Source of the DNA: Cupriavidus sp. 2SB
Lineage (GTDB): Bacteria > Pseudomonadota > Gammaproteobacteria > Burkholderiales > Burkholderiaceae
Length of the DNA stretch: 64,000 nucleotides
Direction: 5' to 3'
Assembly (NCBI RefSeq): GCF_005503625.1
Contig: NZ_SCMX01000004.1
Location: 92,510-156,509, forward strand
Below, one piece after another: positions 61,581 to 64,000 of the stretch (the stretch's first letter is position 1; each line of letters opens with the position of its first letter). The notes below the pieces were generated by a model, which worked only from the letters and a program-made list of their open reading frames with translations, made no database searches and had not been told where the DNA came from. The position numbers and the translations under genes were made by a program.

Positions 61581-62831
61581 ATGACCAACCTGGCCAGACG
61601 CAACGTAATGATGGGTGCGGCGGCCGCCGCGCTCGCCGCGGCCGCCACGGCGCATGCCGCGACATTCGGCAACCCCGATCGTCCGCCTGAAGGCGCGATC
61701 AACGCACGCAATCCGCAGGACCTCACTGACCCAGGCCCGCAGAACCGCGCGCTGGCGGATCAGTTCCCGTCCGCGCAGAACGCGCCGCCTACCGATGTCA
61801 ACGGCATGCCGCAGTTCTGGGCGTCGTTCAACAACGCGCACAAGCGCGTGCAGAACGGCGGCTGGGCGCGGGAGGTCACGCAGGAGGACTTTGCGATTTC
61901 CAAGGACATCTCCGGCGTCAACATGCGGCTCTCCGCAGGTGGCATTCGTGAGATGCACTGGCACCAGCAAGCCGAGTGGGCCATCATGCTCGACGGCAAA
62001 TGCCGCATCACCACGCTCGACGAGGAAGGCCGTCCTTCCGTGCAGGACGTGAAGGCCGGCGACCTCTGGTATTTCCCACCCGGACTCCCCCATTCGCTGC
62101 AAGGGGCGGGCACCACGGGCGCCGAGTTCCTGATCGCGTTCGATAGCGGCATGGCATCGGAATTCAACACGCTGCTGCTCACAGACTGGGTTGCGCACAC
62201 ACCGCCCGAGATCCTGGCCGCCAACTTCGGCGTGCCCGTGGAAGCGTTCAAGAACATCCCGGTCGATAACCTGTGGATCTTCCAGGGCACGCAGCCCGGC
62301 CCCCTTGCCGCGGCCCAGCGCGCGGCGTCGTCGAAGAAGGGTCCGCCGGCGCTCCCCGTGACGTTCTCGCTCTCTGACTCCGTGCCGGTGCGCAAAACCC
62401 GCAGCGGCCAGGTGCAGATCGCAGACAGCCGCAACTTCCATATCTCGAAGAACATCGCGGCGGCGCTGGTCACCGTGCATCCCGGCGGGCTGCGCGAACT
62501 GCACTGGCATCCGAATGCCGACGAATGGCAGTACTACGTCAAGGGCAAGGGCCGCGTGACCGTGTTCGATACGGGCCCGAAGGCGATGACTGCCGACTTC
62601 CGTGCGGGCGATATCGGCTATGTCCGCAAGGGCCTGGGCCACTACGTGCAGAACGTGGGCGATACCGACCTGATCTTCGTCGAGGTCTTCAAGGCCGATC
62701 ACTTCGCGGAAGTCTCGCTGTCCGACTGGCTCGCCCACACGCCGCCGGAAATGGTGATGCAGACGCTGAACATCAGCGCCGAAACCCTCGCGCAGTTCCC
62801 GCGCGACCGGCCTGACATCATGCCCGAGTGA
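61581..62831 (+). CDS. Exported bicupin, oxalate-decarboxylase-like
   Basis: A 416-residue protein with a Tat-like signal (ARRNVMMGAAAAALAAAA) ending at AHA-AT. Two cupin domains lie at about 115-230 and 290-390. Metal ligands are HWHQQAEW in cupin 1 with His in GLPHSLQG, and HWHPNADEWQYY in cupin 2 with His in GLGHYVQNVG. The layout fits OxdC-type Mn oxalate decarboxylases, which consume a proton while forming formate and CO2. I cannot see the OxdC lid motif with confidence, so oxidase or other cupin activity remains possible. Periplasmic location and the hdeA neighbour suit pH defence. Confidence 0.86.
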   Translation: MTNLARRNVMMGAAAAALAAAATAHAATFGNPDRPPEGAINARNPQDLTDPGPQNRALADQFPSAQNAPPTDVNGMPQFWASFNNAHKRVQNGGWAREVTQEDFAISKDISGVNMRLSAGGIREMHWHQQAEWAIMLDGKCRITTLDEEGRPSVQDVKAGDLWYFPPGLPHSLQGAGTTGAEFLIAFDSGMASEFNTLLLTDWVAHTPPEILAANFGVPVEAFKNIPVDNLWIFQGTQPGPLAAAQRAASSKKGPPALPVTFSLSDSVPVRKTRSGQVQIADSRNFHISKNIAAALVTVHPGGLRELHWHPNADEWQYYVKGKGRVTVFDTGPKAMTADFRAGDIGYVRKGLGHYVQNVGDTDLIFVEVFKADHFAEVSLSDWLAHTPPEMVMQTLNISAETLAQFPRDRPDIMPE

Positions 62832-62838
62832 GTCTGGC

Positions 62839-62866
62839 GCCCCGGCTGAATGGCCGGGGCATTTTC
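62839..62866 (+). terminator. Terminator after bicupin gene
   Basis: The stem GCCCCGGC / GCCGGGGC with loop TGAATG is followed by ATTTTCC, about 8 nt after the stop codon. Confidence 0.85.
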
Positions 62867-63016
62867 CTGCCCTTTTCCTCCCTATCCGGGCGATGTGGTC
62901 CTGGCAGTGCGCGCCGATGAGGTCGGGCACAGGGATGTCAACCATGACTATGCGAACCAGTTGTCTGGGGCGGAGCGTGTGAGTCAGGCCGCCTGACCCA
63001 CCTCGCCATGACAAGG

Positions 63017-63041
63017 CGCCCGCAATGCTGCGGGCGTTTTT
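63017..63041 (+). terminator. Second plus-strand terminator
   Basis: The stem CGCCCGCA / TGCGGGCG with loop ATGC is followed by TTTTT. It lies in the 227-nt gap between the bicupin and the convergent LysR gene. The part from 62867 to 63010 holds no gene I can support. Confidence 0.85.
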
Positions 63042-63058
63042 GCTTTCCGGTTTAACAC

Positions 63059-63970
63059 TCAGGACAGCAAGTTGTCGAGCCTCTCGCTCAACCAATCCCC
63101 GAACTGACGGACACGGGCCGGAACATTACGGCGATGTGGATACAGCAGGTTGATCGGCATCGGTGCGGGTACGTGGCGCGTCATCACTTCGACAAGCAAA
63201 CCCGTCTCCAGATCGGGAGCCGCCGTGGCAAGCGGAATCTGGGCCAGGCCGAATCCTGCCCGGCATGCCGCGCTGTATGCGGCACTGTTGTTCACGGTCA
63301 CCCGATGGGCCATCGGCACGCTGCGGGTCACGCCGCCTTCCTCGTACTCGAATCCCATGGGCGTGCTCGACGGGTTGGGCATGTAATGGATCAGCCAGTG
63401 CATGGCGAGATCGTCCAACTTCTCGGGCACGCCGTGCGCTGCCACATAGCTGCGGCTGACGACGTTGACCAGCGGCATCTGGCCAATCGGCCGGCATGCC
63501 AGTGACTCGTCCACGACACTCCCGGCCCGGACCACACAGTCAAACCCATCTGCAATGACATCCACCCGCCTATCCGTGCTGCAGACATCGATCTGCAAGG
63601 CGGGATGCCGCGCCATGAATTCAGGCAGCGCGGCCATGACGACACCGGCAGCCATGCCGAGCGGCATATCCACGCGCAGCAGGCCGCTCACCTGCTGATG
63701 GCTTGTGCTGAACAGCGTTGCCAGTTCCTCGAATTCCTCCAGCAACCGTTCGCTGCGGCCGAGCAGTTCCTGGCCCTCACTCGTCAGCACTACGCGACGC
63801 GTCGTGCGCTGCAGCAGGCGCGCACCGAGCTGCTTCTCCAGCCGGCTGATCGATGTGGATACGGTGGAGCGCGGCACCTGCAAGCGCAGTGCCGCCTGCG
63901 TGAAGCTGGCTTGCTGTGCGACGAGGACAAAAACCCGCAGGTCGGCGGTGGACGGAAGTTCGGCGGTCAT
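63059..63970 (-). CDS. LysR-family transcriptional regulator (CrgA/DsdC-like group)
   Basis: A 303-residue regulator. The HTH is at about 10-65 (RVFVLVAQQASFTQAALRLQVPRSTVSTSISRLE). The effector domain is at about 92-290 (LRVDMPLGMAAGVVMAALPEF, DGFDCVVRAGSVVDES, FGLAQIPLATA). The sub-group with the VDMP and CVVRAG motifs commonly controls divergently transcribed oxidoreductase genes. Its own divergent neighbour would lie beyond the right end of the window, so the target is not visible here. Confidence 0.92.
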   Translation of the reverse strand: MTAELPSTADLRVFVLVAQQASFTQAALRLQVPRSTVSTSISRLEKQLGARLLQRTTRRVVLTSEGQELLGRSERLLEEFEELATLFSTSHQQVSGLLRVDMPLGMAAGVVMAALPEFMARHPALQIDVCSTDRRVDVIADGFDCVVRAGSVVDESLACRPIGQMPLVNVVSRSYVAAHGVPEKLDDLAMHWLIHYMPNPSSTPMGFEYEEGGVTRSVPMAHRVTVNNSAAYSAACRAGFGLAQIPLATAAPDLETGLLVEVMTRHVPAPMPINLLYPHRRNVPARVRQFGDWLSERLDNLLS

Positions 63971-64000
63971 GGGGCGTGGGGCGTGGGGGCGCGTGAGAAA

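Noticed and set aside
62867..63010. Possible small leader peptide ORF after the bicupin terminator
   Set aside because: A 12-codon frame exists, but it has no ribosome site, no downstream gene on that strand and lies between two terminators.
61152..63095. Minus-strand open frame of about 647 codons across hdeA and the bicupin gene
   Set aside because: It is antisense to two well-supported genes, crosses two terminators and has no recognisable domain.

Overview
This 64 kb window is high-GC DNA from a beta-proteobacterium, most likely Burkholderiaceae of the Cupriavidus/Ralstonia type. The evidence is the mix of gene families: four Bug-type tripartite tricarboxylate receptors, FpvA-like TonB receptors with FecI/FecR regulators, and many small catabolic clusters each with its own LysR, GntR, GbsR or sigma-54 regulator. 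I see no rRNA, tRNA, CRISPR array, prophage or insertion sequence. Dispersed intergenic repeats are the only mobile-looking DNA. The assignment to a genus is inference.

Layout. 1-984: 3' part of an ArnA-type UDP-sugar decarboxylase/epimerase. 1139-7515 (minus): ECF sigma, FecR and two tandem siderophore receptors. 7826-11351: exported epoxide-hydrolase-like protein, flavoprotein and amidohydrolase. 11470-16361: GntR regulator, two Bug receptors and a TctDE/QseBC-like two-component system. 16564-27717 (plus): iron island with a DUF3649/PepSY/DUF3325 membrane module, a MacA/MacB/outer-membrane-factor export pump, a second ECF sigma/FecR pair and an STN-containing receptor. 27813-32614: citrate-synthase-like protein with an HTH domain, divergent from a dehydrogenase/FAA-hydrolase/SDR/Bug operon. 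32876-40197: exported metallophosphoesterase, glycine-zipper lipoprotein, GbsR regulator with its SDR-DoxX and DUF2269 target genes, an MFS carrier and a LysE exporter. 40324-46981 (minus): tannase-like lipoprotein, PHP-domain lipoprotein, K+/H+ antiporter and an unknown protein. 47030-56898: acyl-CoA carboxylase/CoA-transferase/Bug operon with a divergent sigma-54 activator. 57086-60908 (minus): isomerase, MFS and class II aldolase with LysR. 61176-62831: HdeA and a bicupin oxalate-decarboxylase-like protein. 63059-63970: LysR.

How the genes work together. The most coherent system is 16.4-27.7 kb. A receptor with a signalling domain, an anti-sigma/sigma pair, a PepSY membrane protein and a MacAB-type pump lie together with no siderophore synthesis genes in view. 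Two near-identical 30-bp promoter-like sequences, one before the receptor and one before the PepSY module, suggest that one sigma factor drives uptake, periplasmic iron release and re-export of the empty siderophore. Other points of note are a REPIN-like family of about 128-bp double-hairpin repeats near gene ends, a paired 18-bp palindrome that is probably the GbsR operator, and a sigma-54 promoter candidate for the carboxylase operon.
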